DNA of 64,000 bases from Cellulomonas sp. (GCF_015234515.1 NZ_JADGMY010000036.1:1-64000); one strand, 5' to 3'; positions 1-8,029 are shown, counted from the stretch's first letter. Numbers and translations are program-made. Notes: generated from the sequence alone by a model not told the origin.

Positions 1-39
1 CGGAAGAGGTCACTGGTTCGATCCCAGTATCGCCCACCA
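1..39 (+). tRNA. tRNA-Val (probably GAC), 3' part only
   Basis: The window opens inside a tRNA. A T arm is visible (stem ACTGG at 12-16, loop TTCGATC, stem CCAGT at 24-28), followed by the acceptor strand ATCGCCC, discriminator A and an encoded CCA at 37-39. The first bases, CGGAAG, fit the 3' strand of an anticodon stem. From memory, actinobacterial tRNA-Val(GAC) has this anticodon-stem and T-arm sequence, so valine is an inference; the anticodon itself lies outside the window. Confidence 0.65.
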
Positions 40-41
40 GC

Positions 42-71
42 AAGGCCCCAGGTCATCTGACCTGGGGCCTT
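42..71 (+). terminator. Rho-independent-like terminator after the tRNA
   Basis: A perfect 14-bp inverted repeat (42-55 pairs with 58-71) starts three bases after the tRNA CCA end. Its 3' arm runs into a short T tract (TTT at 70-72). It very probably ends the tRNA transcript. Confidence 0.75.
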
Positions 72-98
72 TGCCGTGCCCGGGGCCTTTGCCGTGCC
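64..98. repeat. 17-bp tandem duplication next to the terminator
   Basis: The 17-mer at 64-80 is repeated exactly at 82-98 (period 18). The first copy includes the 3' arm of the terminator hairpin, so the second copy carries an unpaired duplicate of that arm. No function is apparent; it looks like local slippage. Confidence 0.7.
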
Positions 99-158
99 TG
101 GGGGCCGTGCGCCCGCGGCACCACTGCTCACCGCGCGCCGCGGCGACCCGCTTCGTAC

Positions 159-185
159 CGTGGAGGTCCCACGGACGACCGTGGG
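159..185 (+). promoter_or_regulatory. Three alternating hairpin arms in a leader
   Basis: CCGTGG (159-164), CCCACGG (168-174) and CCGTGGG (179-185) can pair as two mutually exclusive hairpins: 159-164 with 169-174, or 168-174 with 179-185 around the tetraloop ACGA. The element sits just upstream of a short reading frame and the glycosyltransferase gene, a layout resembling an attenuator. Regulatory use is inference. Confidence 0.35.
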
Positions 186-212
186 CAGCACCGCCCGGCC
201 GGGAGGGACCGC

Positions 213-269
213 ATGACCATCGCTCGTGCCCGTCGCGCAGTGCAGGACCCGCACGCGGACGGCGCCTGA
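213..269 (+). CDS. Possible 18-residue leader peptide
   Basis: An ATG at 213 is preceded by a good Shine-Dalgarno (GGGAGGG at 201-207) and opens an 18-codon frame ending in TGA at 267-269, two bases before the ATG of the next gene. The peptide is rich in Ala, Arg and Asp and resembles nothing I recognise. The downstream glycosyltransferase has no convincing ribosome-binding site of its own, so this frame could feed ribosomes to it by translational coupling. Alternatively the strong site is a coincidence. Confidence 0.3.
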   Translation: MTIARARRAVQDPHADGA

Positions 270-271
270 GC

Positions 272-1138
272 ATGGCGCCGGAGCAGGTCGAGGACGCACG
301 CGTCACGGTCGTGGTGGCCAGCCGGAACCGTCGTGACGAGCTGCTGCAGACGCTGGGGCGTCACCGCGCGCGCGTGATCCTGGTCGACAACGGCTCGACC
401 GACGGCACCGTCGACGCCGTACGCCGCACCCACCCGCACGTCGAGGTGGTCGAGCTCGGACGGAACCTGGGCGCCGCCGCCCGCACCCTCGGCGTGCGGC
501 GCGCGACGACGCCGTACGTGGCGTTCGCGGACGACGACTCGTGGTGGGCACCGGGCTCGCTGCACGCCGCGGCCGACGCGTTGGCGGCGGCCCCGGAGGT
601 GGGTCTCGTCGCGGTCGACGTCCTCGTCGGTCCTGCGCAGCGACTCGACCCGTTCTGCGAGGAGCTCGCCCGGTCGCCGCTGCCCCGCGACAGCACCGCG
701 CCGCCGGGCACGCGCGTGCTCGGCTTCATGGCGTGCGCCGCCATGGTGCGGCGCGACGCGTTCCTCCGCGCGGGCGGGTTCGACGACGTCGTCCGCTTCC
801 CCGGTGAGGAGGAGCGCCTCGCGTGGGACCTCACGGCGCAGGGCTCGCCGCTGCTCTACGTCCCCGGGCCCGCGGTGCACCACCACCCCTCGCCGCGCCG
901 CCACGGGCCGGCCGCGCGGCACCGCGCCGTGACGCGCTCGCGCGTCCTCACGGGTGTCATGCGACTGCCGTGGCGGCACGCGCTGGCGCGGACCGTCGCG
1001 GCGCTCCGTGCCGGCACACCGGCGCGCCGAGGCGTCCTGGACGCGGCGCGTGACATGCCGGCGGCGCTGCGGGAGCGTCGCGTGGTCGCGCCGCACGTGC
1101 TGGCGGACCTCGAGCTGCTCGACCTCACCCGCACCTGA
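272..1138 (+). CDS. Family 2 glycosyltransferase
   Basis: A 288-residue cytoplasmic GT-A enzyme, expected to move a sugar from a nucleotide donor to an unknown acceptor. The N-terminus has the GT2 opening (VVVASRNRRDE), then LVDNGSTDGT and an acidic metal-binding patch (FADDDSWW), followed by the later acidic motif (PGEEERLAWDL). There is no signal peptide or clear membrane span. I start at the ATG at 272, where similarity begins; the frame stays open upstream but that stretch looks non-coding. The gene stands alone between a tRNA and a small helical gene, so the acceptor cannot be deduced. Family is secure, specificity unknown. Confidence 0.8.
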   Translation: MAPEQVEDARVTVVVASRNRRDELLQTLGRHRARVILVDNGSTDGTVDAVRRTHPHVEVVELGRNLGAAARTLGVRRATTPYVAFADDDSWWAPGSLHAAADALAAAPEVGLVAVDVLVGPAQRLDPFCEELARSPLPRDSTAPPGTRVLGFMACAAMVRRDAFLRAGGFDDVVRFPGEEERLAWDLTAQGSPLLYVPGPAVHHHPSPRRHGPAARHRAVTRSRVLTGVMRLPWRHALARTVAALRAGTPARRGVLDAARDMPAALRERRVVAPHVLADLELLDLTRT

Positions 1139-1171
1139 CCGGCTCGCGCTGCGCGTGCCCGGGCCTCGTCG

Positions 1172-1199
1172 TAGCGTCGGAGTGACCCGAGGACGGGTC
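1172..1199 (+). promoter_or_regulatory. Candidate promoter and 5'-leader hairpin
   Basis: TAGCGT at 1172-1177 matches the TAnnnT -10 pattern used elsewhere in the window. Seven bases later a perfect 6-bp stem with an AGGA loop (1184-1189 with 1194-1199) would lie at the very start of the transcript for the 76-residue gene at 1225. It could be an operator or a transcript-protecting hairpin. Confidence 0.45.
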
Positions 1200-1224
1200 T
1201 CACGCATCGAGAGAGGGGACGAGG

Positions 1225-1455
1225 ATGTCCGAGACCGAGGCGGGTGCCGTGACCGGCACCAAGGACAAGGACTACAACATCATCTGGTTCGTCGAGGCGT
1301 GCCTGAGCAACGCGCTGCGGCTGGAGACCTACGTCGCGGACGCCGAGCGGGACGGCGACACCGAGCTCGCCGACTTCTTCCGCCGCGCGCAGGCCGAGAG
1401 CCGCAAGGGCGCCGAGCAGGGCAAGGCGCACCTGCGCGCACGGCTCGGTCGCTGA
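1225..1455 (+). CDS. Small helical protein, unknown function
   Basis: A 76-residue protein with a good ribosome-binding site (GAGAGGGGACGAGG) directly before the ATG. Its central part is strongly helical and acidic (WFVEACLSNALRLETY, then DAERDGDTELADFFRRAQAE) and the C-terminus is basic. The heptad pattern and length suggest a two-helix hairpin, similar in feel to half of a ferritin-like bundle, but the metal-binding E-x-x-H pairs of ferritins are absent. Similar short proteins occur in other actinobacteria. A TAGCGT promoter candidate lies about 50 bases upstream. No function assigned. Confidence 0.65.
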   Translation: MSETEAGAVTGTKDKDYNIIWFVEACLSNALRLETYVADAERDGDTELADFFRRAQAESRKGAEQGKAHLRARLGR

Positions 1456-1468
1456 GCGCACGCGCCGC

Positions 1469-2155
1469 ATGCCCGCACCGGTGGCACGTCCGGCCGCGCG
1501 CGTCGCGGGCGTCCTGCTGGCGCTGGCACTCGCCCCGGTGGCCGCGGTACGCCGCGGACGTCCGCTGCACCCCGAGGGCGCGACGCTGCGTGGCACGCTG
1601 CACCTGGACGAGGACCTGGGCGGCCTCGCGCCGGCCGACGGCTACGACGGCCCCGCGCTCGTCCGCGTCTCACGGTCGGCCGGCCTGCCACCCGGGCTCC
1701 CCGACGTCCAGGGCGTCGCCGTCCGCTGGCACGTCGTCGGCGCCACCCGCGACCTGCTCCTGTCGGGAGCGGGGACCGGCCGCGTCGCCCGCTTCGTCCT
1801 GAGCCCCCGGCGCTCCCCGTGGGGCGGCGCCTTCAGCACGCTCATGCCGTTCCGCACGACGCGCGGCCCGGTTCTGCTCGCGGCGGTACCGGGCCCGCGC
1901 GCGGCCGGCGACACGCGCAGCGGCGACCTGGAGGTCGACCTCGTGCTGCTCGCCGCAGCACCGCGCGGTCCGTGGCGACGGTGCGGCCGGCTCGTCGCCA
2001 CCGAGCGCGACGACGCCGCCGACCCCCGCTTCGACCCCGTCCTGCACGCGCCGTACGGCACGTACGGCTGGGCGGCGGCGCTGCGGCTGCCGGCGTACGC
2101 CGCCGCACGCCGGCACGGGCGCACGCGTACGCAGGCGGTCCGACGCGGGTCGTGA
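1469..2155 (+). CDS. Catalase-like fold protein, function unknown
   Basis: A 228-residue protein with an Ala/Val/Leu-rich N-terminal segment (about residues 10-27) that could be an anchor or uncleaved signal. Short motifs recall the start of the heme-catalase domain: an HPEG segment where catalases have HAKG, then VRVSRSAG and PDVQGVAVRW resembling VRFS...G and DPRGFAVKF. The rest is much shorter than a catalase (about 480 residues), and I find no convincing proximal-heme R-x-x-x-Y motif. It may be a catalase-related lipid or heme-binding protein; peroxidase activity is not supported. It follows the 76-residue gene by 13 bases and may be co-transcribed, and converges on the sugar importer. 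Confidence 0.5.
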   Translation: MPAPVARPAARVAGVLLALALAPVAAVRRGRPLHPEGATLRGTLHLDEDLGGLAPADGYDGPALVRVSRSAGLPPGLPDVQGVAVRWHVVGATRDLLLSGAGTGRVARFVLSPRRSPWGGAFSTLMPFRTTRGPVLLAAVPGPRAAGDTRSGDLEVDLVLLAAAPRGPWRRCGRLVATERDDAADPRFDPVLHAPYGTYGWAAALRLPAYAAARRHGRTRTQAVRRGS

Positions 2156-2164
2156 GGCGGCGCG

Positions 2165-3100
2165 TCAGCCCTTGCTGCCCGTGGTCGAGATGCCCTGGAC
2201 GAAGTACCGCTGCCCCAGGAAGAACAGCAGGATCATCGGGAGGGTCGTGATGACCGACGCCGTCACGACGATCTCCCACTGCGACTCCCCACCGGGCCCG
2301 AAGCGGTCGACGAGCGCCTTGAGCCCGCGCGGCACCGTGAACGTCGCGGTGTCCTGCAGGTAGATGAGCGGTCGCATGAGGTCGGTCCACGCCGCCTGCG
2401 TCTCCAGCAGCAGCACCAGCACCACGGCGGGCCGGCACAGCGGCAGGCCGATCCGCCAGAACTGCTGCCAGTCCCCCGCCCCGTCGATCCGCGCGGCCTC
2501 GAACGGCTCGCGCGGCAGCCCCAGGAAGAACTGCCGCAGCAGGAAGACGTAGAACGCGCTCGCGAACAGGTTGCCCGCCCACAGCGGCACGTTGGTGCCG
2601 ACGAGCCCCAGGGCGTTCCAGATGAGGTACGTCGGGATCATGGTCACCGCACCCGGGAGCATCATCGTCGCCAGCACGAGCGTGAACAGCGCACCCCGGC
2701 CGCGGAACCGGTAGCGCGCGAACCCCCACGCCACCATCGCGCTCGAGAACGTCACGGTGACGGCGGCCAGGGCCGTGACCACCAGGGTGTTGAGCAGCCA
2801 CAGCGCGAGCGGCGCCTCCTGCCAGACCGTCAGGTAGTTCTCGAACGTGAGCTCGCGCGGCAGGAGCCGGTTGTCGAAGACGTCACCGCGGGGCTTGAGC
2901 GAGGCCGACAGCAGCCACACCAGCGGGTAGACGAACAGGACCGTCGCCGCGACGAGCGCGACCGTCGCCGCCGCACGCACCGCCCGTCGTCTCGTGCGCG
3001 GTGCCAGCCGGGCGGGTCGGCGTGCGCGACGCTCCGACGACGCGGTGACGACGTCGGGGCGCTCCGCCGGAGGCGCACCGGACGTCGCGGGCGCGCTCAC
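2165..3100 (-). CDS. Carbohydrate ABC transporter permease (MalG type)
   Basis: A 311-residue inner-membrane permease of a sugar importer (binding-protein-dependent type, MalG/AraQ-like). After a charged tail of about 45 residues it shows six hydrophobic segments, and the family's cytoplasmic EAA loop (EPFEAARIDGAGDWQQFWRI) that docks on the ATPase. The GTG start at 3100 is chosen because it overlaps the stop of the upstream permease by four bases (GTGA), the usual junction in this genome; the frame stays open much further upstream but only as an overlap. It is last in the operon binding protein-permease-permease. Substrate unknown; oligosaccharide or glycoside is likely. Confidence 0.9.
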   Translation of the reverse strand: MSAPATSGAPPAERPDVVTASSERRARRPARLAPRTRRRAVRAAATVALVAATVLFVYPLVWLLSASLKPRGDVFDNRLLPRELTFENYLTVWQEAPLALWLLNTLVVTALAAVTVTFSSAMVAWGFARYRFRGRGALFTLVLATMMLPGAVTMIPTYLIWNALGLVGTNVPLWAGNLFASAFYVFLLRQFFLGLPREPFEAARIDGAGDWQQFWRIGLPLCRPAVVLVLLLETQAAWTDLMRPLIYLQDTATFTVPRGLKALVDRFGPGGESQWEIVVTASVITTLPMILLFFLGQRYFVQGISTTGSKG

Positions 3101-4050
3101 CGCTGCTCCGCCTCGTAGTAGACCAGGCGCCGCGAGACGACGAGCTGCACGAGCGTCACCGCCATGATCACCACGAACAGCAACCACGCGAGCGCGGAGG
3201 CATATCCCATGTGCAGCTCCTCGAATCCCTCCTGGAACAGGTAGATGACGTAGAACAAGGCGCCGTCGTTCGCGTACGTGGAGTTCCCCGCGCCGAAGAA
3301 CGCGGTGTACGCCTCGGTGAACATCTGGAAGGCCGCGATGGTGTTGACGACGACGACGAAGAACAGCGCGCCGGAGATCATCGGGACCGTCACCGTGCGG
3401 GTGCGCCGCCAGTAGCCGGCGCCGTCGACGCGCGCGGCGTCGTGCAGCTCGGTGGGGACCTCCTGCAGCGCGGCGAGCAGGATGACCACGGCCGCGCCCA
3501 CGCTCCACAGGCTCACGAGGACCAGCCCGGGCTTGATCCACGCGGGGTCGGTCGTCCAGGACGGTCCCTGGATCCCGAACCAGCCGAGGACCTGGTTGAC
3601 GACGCCGTAGCTGCCGTTGAACAGCAGCAGCAGGAGCACCCCGACGGCCACGGGCGGCGTCATCTTGGGGACGAAGAACGCGGTGCGGAAGAAACCGCCG
3701 GCGCGTCCGGCCCGCTCGAGCAGGAGCGCCAGCACCAGGGCGGTCAGGACGTACGCGGGCACCTGCAGGACCGTGTAGACCAGCGTGTTCCACAGCGCGA
3801 GCCGGGCGCGCGGGTCCGCCGCCAGCTCACGGTAGTTGTCCAGGCCGACGAACGCCGGGTCGTGCACCACGTCGTAGTCCGTCAGCGACAGGTAGGCGCT
3901 GTAGAGGATCGGCCACGCGGTGAAGACCACGAACCCGATGATCCAGGGGCTGATGAAGGCCAGGCCCGCGCGCCGCTCGTGGCGGGCCGACGCGCTCAGG
4001 CCGCGGCGCGGGGCGGCGTCGGTACGGGTGGGCGCGACGGTGGCGGCCAT
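3097..4050 (-). CDS. Carbohydrate ABC transporter permease (MalF/UgpA type)
   Basis: A 317-residue membrane permease of the MalF/UgpA/LacF class that pairs with the MalG-type permease encoded next. It has a basic N-terminal tail, a first span at FISPWIIGFVVFTAWPILYS, five further spans, and the EAA loop ELHDAARVDGAGYWRRTRTV between the later spans. Only one base separates its ATG from the stop of the binding-protein gene. Like many actinobacterial sugar importers, the operon has no ATPase gene; a shared MsiK-type ATPase elsewhere in the genome is expected (inference). Confidence 0.9.
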   Translation of the reverse strand: MAATVAPTRTDAAPRRGLSASARHERRAGLAFISPWIIGFVVFTAWPILYSAYLSLTDYDVVHDPAFVGLDNYRELAADPRARLALWNTLVYTVLQVPAYVLTALVLALLLERAGRAGGFFRTAFFVPKMTPPVAVGVLLLLLFNGSYGVVNQVLGWFGIQGPSWTTDPAWIKPGLVLVSLWSVGAAVVILLAALQEVPTELHDAARVDGAGYWRRTRTVTVPMISGALFFVVVVNTIAAFQMFTEAYTAFFGAGNSTYANDGALFYVIYLFQEGFEELHMGYASALAWLLFVVIMAVTLVQLVVSRRLVYYEAEQR

Positions 4051-4051
4051 G

Positions 4052-5422
4052 TCACTGGTCCGCGTCCCAGCGCTGCCAGGCGTCGTCGAGCGCGTCCTGC
4101 GCCTCCGTCTGCGCCTGCGCCAGCGCGTCGGCAGGTGACTGCTGGCCGTTGAGCACCCGGTTGACGGCCTCCTGCCAGGCGCTCTCGAACTCGTTGTCCG
4201 CGGGGTTCGCCGCCATCGTGAACGTCGCGTCGTTCGCGGCGTACACGGCGTCGATCGCGTCGGACCAGGGCTCCGGGGCGTCGGTCGGGACGAGCTCGTC
4301 GCGGATGCGCTCGTCGGCCTCCTCGTTGCCGGTCAGCACGCCGGTGAAGACGAGCCCGTCCGCGGCGCGGGCGTCGGCGCGTGCCGTCGCGGCCGCCACC
4401 CAGGCGTCGGTCTCGGTCATGGCCCGCGCGTACGCGCATGCCTCCACGGGTGCCGCGCTGCCGGCGGGCACGGCCCACGCCGACCCGGTGGCGAAGGCGA
4501 TCGGCTCACCCTGGCGGTCGCGCACGGTGCCGAACGCCAGCGGCGCGTCGGGGGACGCCTCGTTGAGGACGTTGACGTACCACTGCTCCATGGGCATCGC
4601 GCCGAGCGCGGCGGTCGCGAACTGGTTGCCCGCGCCGAAGAAGTCGGCCCCGTCGCGGAACGTCTTGACCGCCGGGAACCCGCCCTGGGCGTCGTACACC
4701 GCGACCGCCTGCTCGAGGGCCTCGAGCACGCGCGGGTCGTCGAGCTGCGCGGTGCGGCCGTCGTCGGACAGCAGGTCGGCCCCGTTGCCGCGGGCCCACA
4801 GGGGCAGGAACTCCGGCAGCTTGGAGTCGAAGCCGATGACCGCCAGCCGGCCGCCGTCCGACCGTGCCATGGCCGCCGTGGCCGCCTGGACCGCCTCCCA
4901 GTCGGAGCCGTCGACGTCCTCGACGCCCAGGCCCGCCGCCTGCAGGAGGTCGGCGTTGGCCATGACGACCTGCACCTGGTTGAACTCCGGGATGCCGTAC
5001 ACCTGGTCCGCGAACGTCACCTGGTCCAGTGCGGTGTCGACGAAGGCGTCGACGTCGACGTCCGCCTCCTCGATGCACTCGTCCAGTGGGACGATCGCGC
5101 CGCGGGACGCGAACGTGCCGATCTGGTCCCGGTTCGCGTACACGAGGTCGGGCGGCTCGCCCGACGCGACGGCGGACAGGAACGCCTGGATGTCGAGCTC
5201 GCCCTCCACCAGCTGGACGTCGACGTCACCCAGCTCGTCGACGGCACGCTCGTGCCGGACCTCGGCGATCTCGTCGCCGAGGCCGAAGCCCATGACCGTC
5301 AGGTCCCCGCTCGGCTCGCCGTCGAACTGTGCCTCGCCCTCGCCCGTGCCGCGGGCGCACGCGGCGAGCACCATCAGGCTGAGCATGGCTGTCGGTACGC
5401 TCACTCGTCCTCGGCCGCGCAT
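4052..5422 (-). CDS. Sugar-binding lipoprotein of the ABC importer
   Basis: A 456-residue extracellular solute-binding protein (family 1, MalE/UgpB-like). The lipoprotein signal has an Arg-rich start, a hydrophobic stretch and a lipobox ending in LAAC, giving Cys22 as the lipidated residue. The mature part has the family pattern, with an early LTVMGFGLGDE strand, LVYANRDQIG and several Trp residues that could stack on sugar. I start at the ATG at 5422 because GGAGGGTGG lies just upstream; a GTG at 5443 is possible. It is first in the operon with the two permeases. No LacI- or GntR-type regulator is adjacent, but palindromes lie in the divergent promoter region. Confidence 0.88.
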   Translation of the reverse strand: MRGRGRVSVPTAMLSLMVLAACARGTGEGEAQFDGEPSGDLTVMGFGLGDEIAEVRHERAVDELGDVDVQLVEGELDIQAFLSAVASGEPPDLVYANRDQIGTFASRGAIVPLDECIEEADVDVDAFVDTALDQVTFADQVYGIPEFNQVQVVMANADLLQAAGLGVEDVDGSDWEAVQAATAAMARSDGGRLAVIGFDSKLPEFLPLWARGNGADLLSDDGRTAQLDDPRVLEALEQAVAVYDAQGGFPAVKTFRDGADFFGAGNQFATAALGAMPMEQWYVNVLNEASPDAPLAFGTVRDRQGEPIAFATGSAWAVPAGSAAPVEACAYARAMTETDAWVAAATARADARAADGLVFTGVLTGNEEADERIRDELVPTDAPEPWSDAIDAVYAANDATFTMAANPADNEFESAWQEAVNRVLNGQQSPADALAQAQTEAQDALDDAWQRWDADQ

Positions 5423-5482
5423 GGTCCACCCTCCGGGCTCCACGAGGGCGCTCCCCCGTGAGCACCCGTGCGCGTCAGCATG

Positions 5483-5554
5483 GCACCGGTGCGGGCACTT
5501 CTCGACCGGAAGCGGCCGGATGCCCGGCCGCGAGCGTCGGGCGCTCCGGATGCC
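5483..5554. promoter_or_regulatory. Palindromes between the sugar operon and an ANTAR gene
   Basis: The divergent intergenic region holds a perfect 10-bp palindrome GCACCGGTGC (5483-5492), an 8-bp inverted repeat with an ATGC loop (5512-5519 with 5524-5531), and a 9-bp direct repeat CCGGATGCC (5516-5524 and 5546-5554). These are candidate operators for the sugar importer transcribed leftwards. No regulator gene is nearby, so the binding protein is unknown. Confidence 0.4.
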
Positions 5555-5572
5555 GTCGGCACTCCGGAGCCC

Positions 5573-5578
5573 TAGCCT
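5573..5578 (+). promoter_or_regulatory. Candidate -10 element (TAGCCT)
   Basis: TAGCCT fits the local TAnnnT -10 pattern. It would serve the GAF-ANTAR gene, either with a leader of about 115 bases to the ATG at 5704 or with a short leader to an in-frame GTG at 5593 that would add 37 residues. Confidence 0.4.
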
Positions 5579-5703
5579 GGCCGCGTCGGCCCGTGACCCC
5601 GACGACGCGCCTGAGGGCTGCGCTCGGGCAGGTGGGTCCGCAGTGGCCGACGTCGGTGCAGGACCCTCGTGGACGGGCGGCGAGCGGCAGCGGAGACCAA
5701 CGC

Positions 5704-6474
5704 ATGGAGATCATCGACGGACAGGTCAGGCACCACGCGTCGGCGTGGTTGGCGACGCTCGTGCAGACGCTCGCGGAACAGGCGCGTCACGTGGCCGGCG
5801 GTCACACGAGCGTCGTGGTCCGGCTGGGCGACGACGAACGGTGGGTGACGGCGACGTCGGTGGAAGCCGGGCGGTGCGACGCCGCGCAGGACGCGTCAGG
5901 TGACGGGCCCCGCACGATTGCGCTGGACGAGGACCGTGACGTCCTGGTCGACGACGTGGCGGCCTGCGGACGGTGGGCCGGATGGGTGCGTGCGTGCGAG
6001 AGCGCCGGTACCCGGTCGGTCGCCGTCGTGCTGGGCCGGCAGGAGCACGCCAGGGTGGCGCTCACCGTCCACCGCGAGACGCCCGGCACCTGGTCCCCCG
6101 ACGTGCTGCGACGGCTGTCCGCGTTCGCCGACGCGATCGCCCTGCTGGGGCTCACGACCATCGAGGTGGAGTCCGTCGCGCGCGTCACCGAGGACTCGCT
6201 GGCCGCGCTGAGCACGCGCGCGGTGATCGACCAGGCCCTCGGCGTGATCATGGCGCAGAACCGTTGCGACGCGGACACCGCGTTCGACATCCTGCGAGCC
6301 GCCTCGATGCACCGCAACGCCAAGCTCCGGGTCGTGGCGAGGGACATCGTCACGGGCGTCTCGGGACGTCCGCCTCGCGTGTCGCCGTTCCAGCCGCGGA
6401 CCGGCACGCCACCCGGTGCCGCCGGTAGCGCCCGCGCATCAGGCCCGGTGTCGCGCGGCGTGGCGGCACGCTAG
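5704..6474 (+). CDS. GAF-ANTAR domain protein
   Basis: A 256-residue cytoplasmic protein with an N-terminal sensory region of GAF type and a C-terminal ANTAR domain (about residues 165-220; ALSTRAVIDQALGVIMAQNR). ANTAR domains bind paired hexaloop hairpins in nascent RNA and prevent transcription termination; the GAF part is presumed to sense a ligand. The last 35 residues are a Pro/Gly/Ala-rich tail. I start at the ATG at 5704, preceded by GGAG; an in-frame GTG at 5593 with a better-placed -10 is an alternative. It is the first of five such genes within 4 kb. RNA targets are not evident here. Confidence 0.8.
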   Translation: MEIIDGQVRHHASAWLATLVQTLAEQARHVAGGHTSVVVRLGDDERWVTATSVEAGRCDAAQDASGDGPRTIALDEDRDVLVDDVAACGRWAGWVRACESAGTRSVAVVLGRQEHARVALTVHRETPGTWSPDVLRRLSAFADAIALLGLTTIEVESVARVTEDSLAALSTRAVIDQALGVIMAQNRCDADTAFDILRAASMHRNAKLRVVARDIVTGVSGRPPRVSPFQPRTGTPPGAAGSARASGPVSRGVAAR

Positions 6475-6487
6475 GCCGCACGCGCGC

Positions 6488-7135
6488 TCACGCGTCCGCG
6501 GGGGACGGCTCCGCGAGGACGGCCAGCAGGTCGTGCGACATCTGCACGAGCGTCACGCCGCGCTCGGACGCCGCCCGTGCGAGCACCTGGTACGCGTCGG
6601 CAGCGTCGACCTGGTTGCACTGCATCGCCGCGCCGACGGCCCGGTCCACGACGGCCTGGTCGCCCTCGAGGGTGTCCGGCGCCTGGAGCGCGAGGAGCCC
6701 CGTGCTCGCGACGTCCAGCCGCGCGCGCATCTGGCCGGCGACCGTCTGCACGCGGCGCTCCGCCACGTCCCACGGCGGATCGCCCGCGGCGACCGGCGCG
6801 ACGTAGTAGTTGATCGCGAGAACCGTCTCCTGCGCGACCCGCACGGGCAGGGCGACGCAGGCGACGAACCCCTCGTCGAGCGTGCGTGCCGACCAGTGCG
6901 GCCACCGGCGTTCCTCGCCGACGACCCGCACCGCGACGCGACCCAGCCCGTCCATGGCCTCGAGGCAGGGGCCCTCGTCCATCCGCGCCTCGACGAGGTC
7001 GCACCGGGCCGCGCCGGGGCTGCTGCTCGCGGCGCGCAGCACGGCGCCGTGGTGACGGACCGTGATGCTGGCCTCGTAACCCTCACCCATCTCGTCGGAC
7101 GCCGCGCGCGCATGGTCGTCCAGATAGGTGGTCAT
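6488..7135 (-). CDS. GAF-ANTAR domain protein
   Basis: A 215-residue protein. Residues 1-145 fit a GAF fold (EGPCLEAMDGLGRVAVRVV is the typical GAF segment with the conserved Gly-Pro-Cys). Residues about 155-210 form an ANTAR domain (GDQAVVDRAVGAAMQCNQV), where the usual IGILMA becomes VGAAMQ. The ATG at 7135 has a GGCGGAAG site upstream. It converges on the first ANTAR gene with a 13-base gap. Expected to act as an RNA-binding antiterminator controlled by an unknown signal or by phosphorylation. Confidence 0.8.
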   Translation of the reverse strand: MTTYLDDHARAASDEMGEGYEASITVRHHGAVLRAASSSPGAARCDLVEARMDEGPCLEAMDGLGRVAVRVVGEERRWPHWSARTLDEGFVACVALPVRVAQETVLAINYYVAPVAAGDPPWDVAERRVQTVAGQMRARLDVASTGLLALQAPDTLEGDQAVVDRAVGAAMQCNQVDAADAYQVLARAASERGVTLVQMSHDLLAVLAEPSPADA

Positions 7136-7230
7136 GGCTTCCGCCTCACACAGGTGACTCGGCGTGCGCCGATCACCCAGCCTCTCACGGCCGGAGCAGG
7201 GCGGAGCGGCCGCGGGGTGCCGGGATCCGG

Positions 7231-7980
7231 TCAGGCCTCCCGGGCGGGGGCGGCGAGCCACGCGACGTGGGCGCCCCGGGCCACCTCGGCGAGCAGCTCG
7301 TCGGCCAGCACGGTCACCGGGACGTCGCGCCTGGCCGCCTCACCCGCCAGCACGTCGAACGCCGCACCGGCGTCGGCGTCACGCACCTGCATCACGACGC
7401 CCTTGGCCTGCTCGATGACGGCGCTGCGCTCCAAGGTGGCGACCACGGCCCGGGCCAGGCCACCGCGGTCCGGACGGCTCTGCGCGTGCACGACCGCGAC
7501 CGTCGCGAGGTCGGCGAACACCCGGATCTCGGTGCGCCGGTGCGCCAGCGCGTCCTGGTCCCGGACGAACAGGTTCAGCGCCCCGAAGACCACGCCCTCC
7601 CAGCGCAGCGGGACGGCGTGGACGGCGTGCAGGCCGGCGGCCGCCGTGAGCGGACCGAGCAGCGGCCACCGCTCCTGCAGCGCGTCACCCTCGACGGCGA
7701 CCTCCGCGCCGTGGGTGACGGCGTCCACGCACGGCCCCTCGCCCACCTGCACCTGGTAGAGCTCGAGCACGGCGGCCGTGTGCGACGACGCCGCGAGCAG
7801 CTCGAGCGACGCGGGATCGGGCCGCTCGAGGTCGACCGCGACCACGACACCGACCGCCTGCGCGTCCAGCGCCTGTGCGCACGCGCGAACGAGCACCGCC
7901 AGGGCGCTGGCCGCGTCGCTGCCGTCGGCGAGGGCTGCGCCGGCGCGGGCCAGCGCCGACAGCGGGCTCAGGGAGGTCAT
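7231..7980 (-). CDS. GAF-ANTAR domain protein
   Basis: A 249-residue paralogue with a GAF region in residues 1-170 (again with the GEGPCVDAV signature) and an ANTAR domain at about 180-235 (SAVIEQAKGVVMQVRDADAG). GGAG six bases before the ATG at 7980 decides the start over the GTG three bases upstream. It lies 95 bases upstream of the previous paralogue on the same strand and could be co-transcribed with it. Confidence 0.82.
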   Translation of the reverse strand: MTSLSPLSALARAGAALADGSDAASALAVLVRACAQALDAQAVGVVVAVDLERPDPASLELLAASSHTAAVLELYQVQVGEGPCVDAVTHGAEVAVEGDALQERWPLLGPLTAAAGLHAVHAVPLRWEGVVFGALNLFVRDQDALAHRRTEIRVFADLATVAVVHAQSRPDRGGLARAVVATLERSAVIEQAKGVVMQVRDADAGAAFDVLAGEAARRDVPVTVLADELLAEVARGAHVAWLAAPAREA

Positions 7981-8029
7981 CACCGTCTCCGATCAGGGAC
8001 GAGCAGGGCGGATGCGGGGTCCGGTCGCG

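Noticed and set aside
1..98. Integrated element attachment site at the tRNA 3' end
   Set aside because: No second copy of the tRNA end and no integrase gene are present; the repeat here is a short local duplication.
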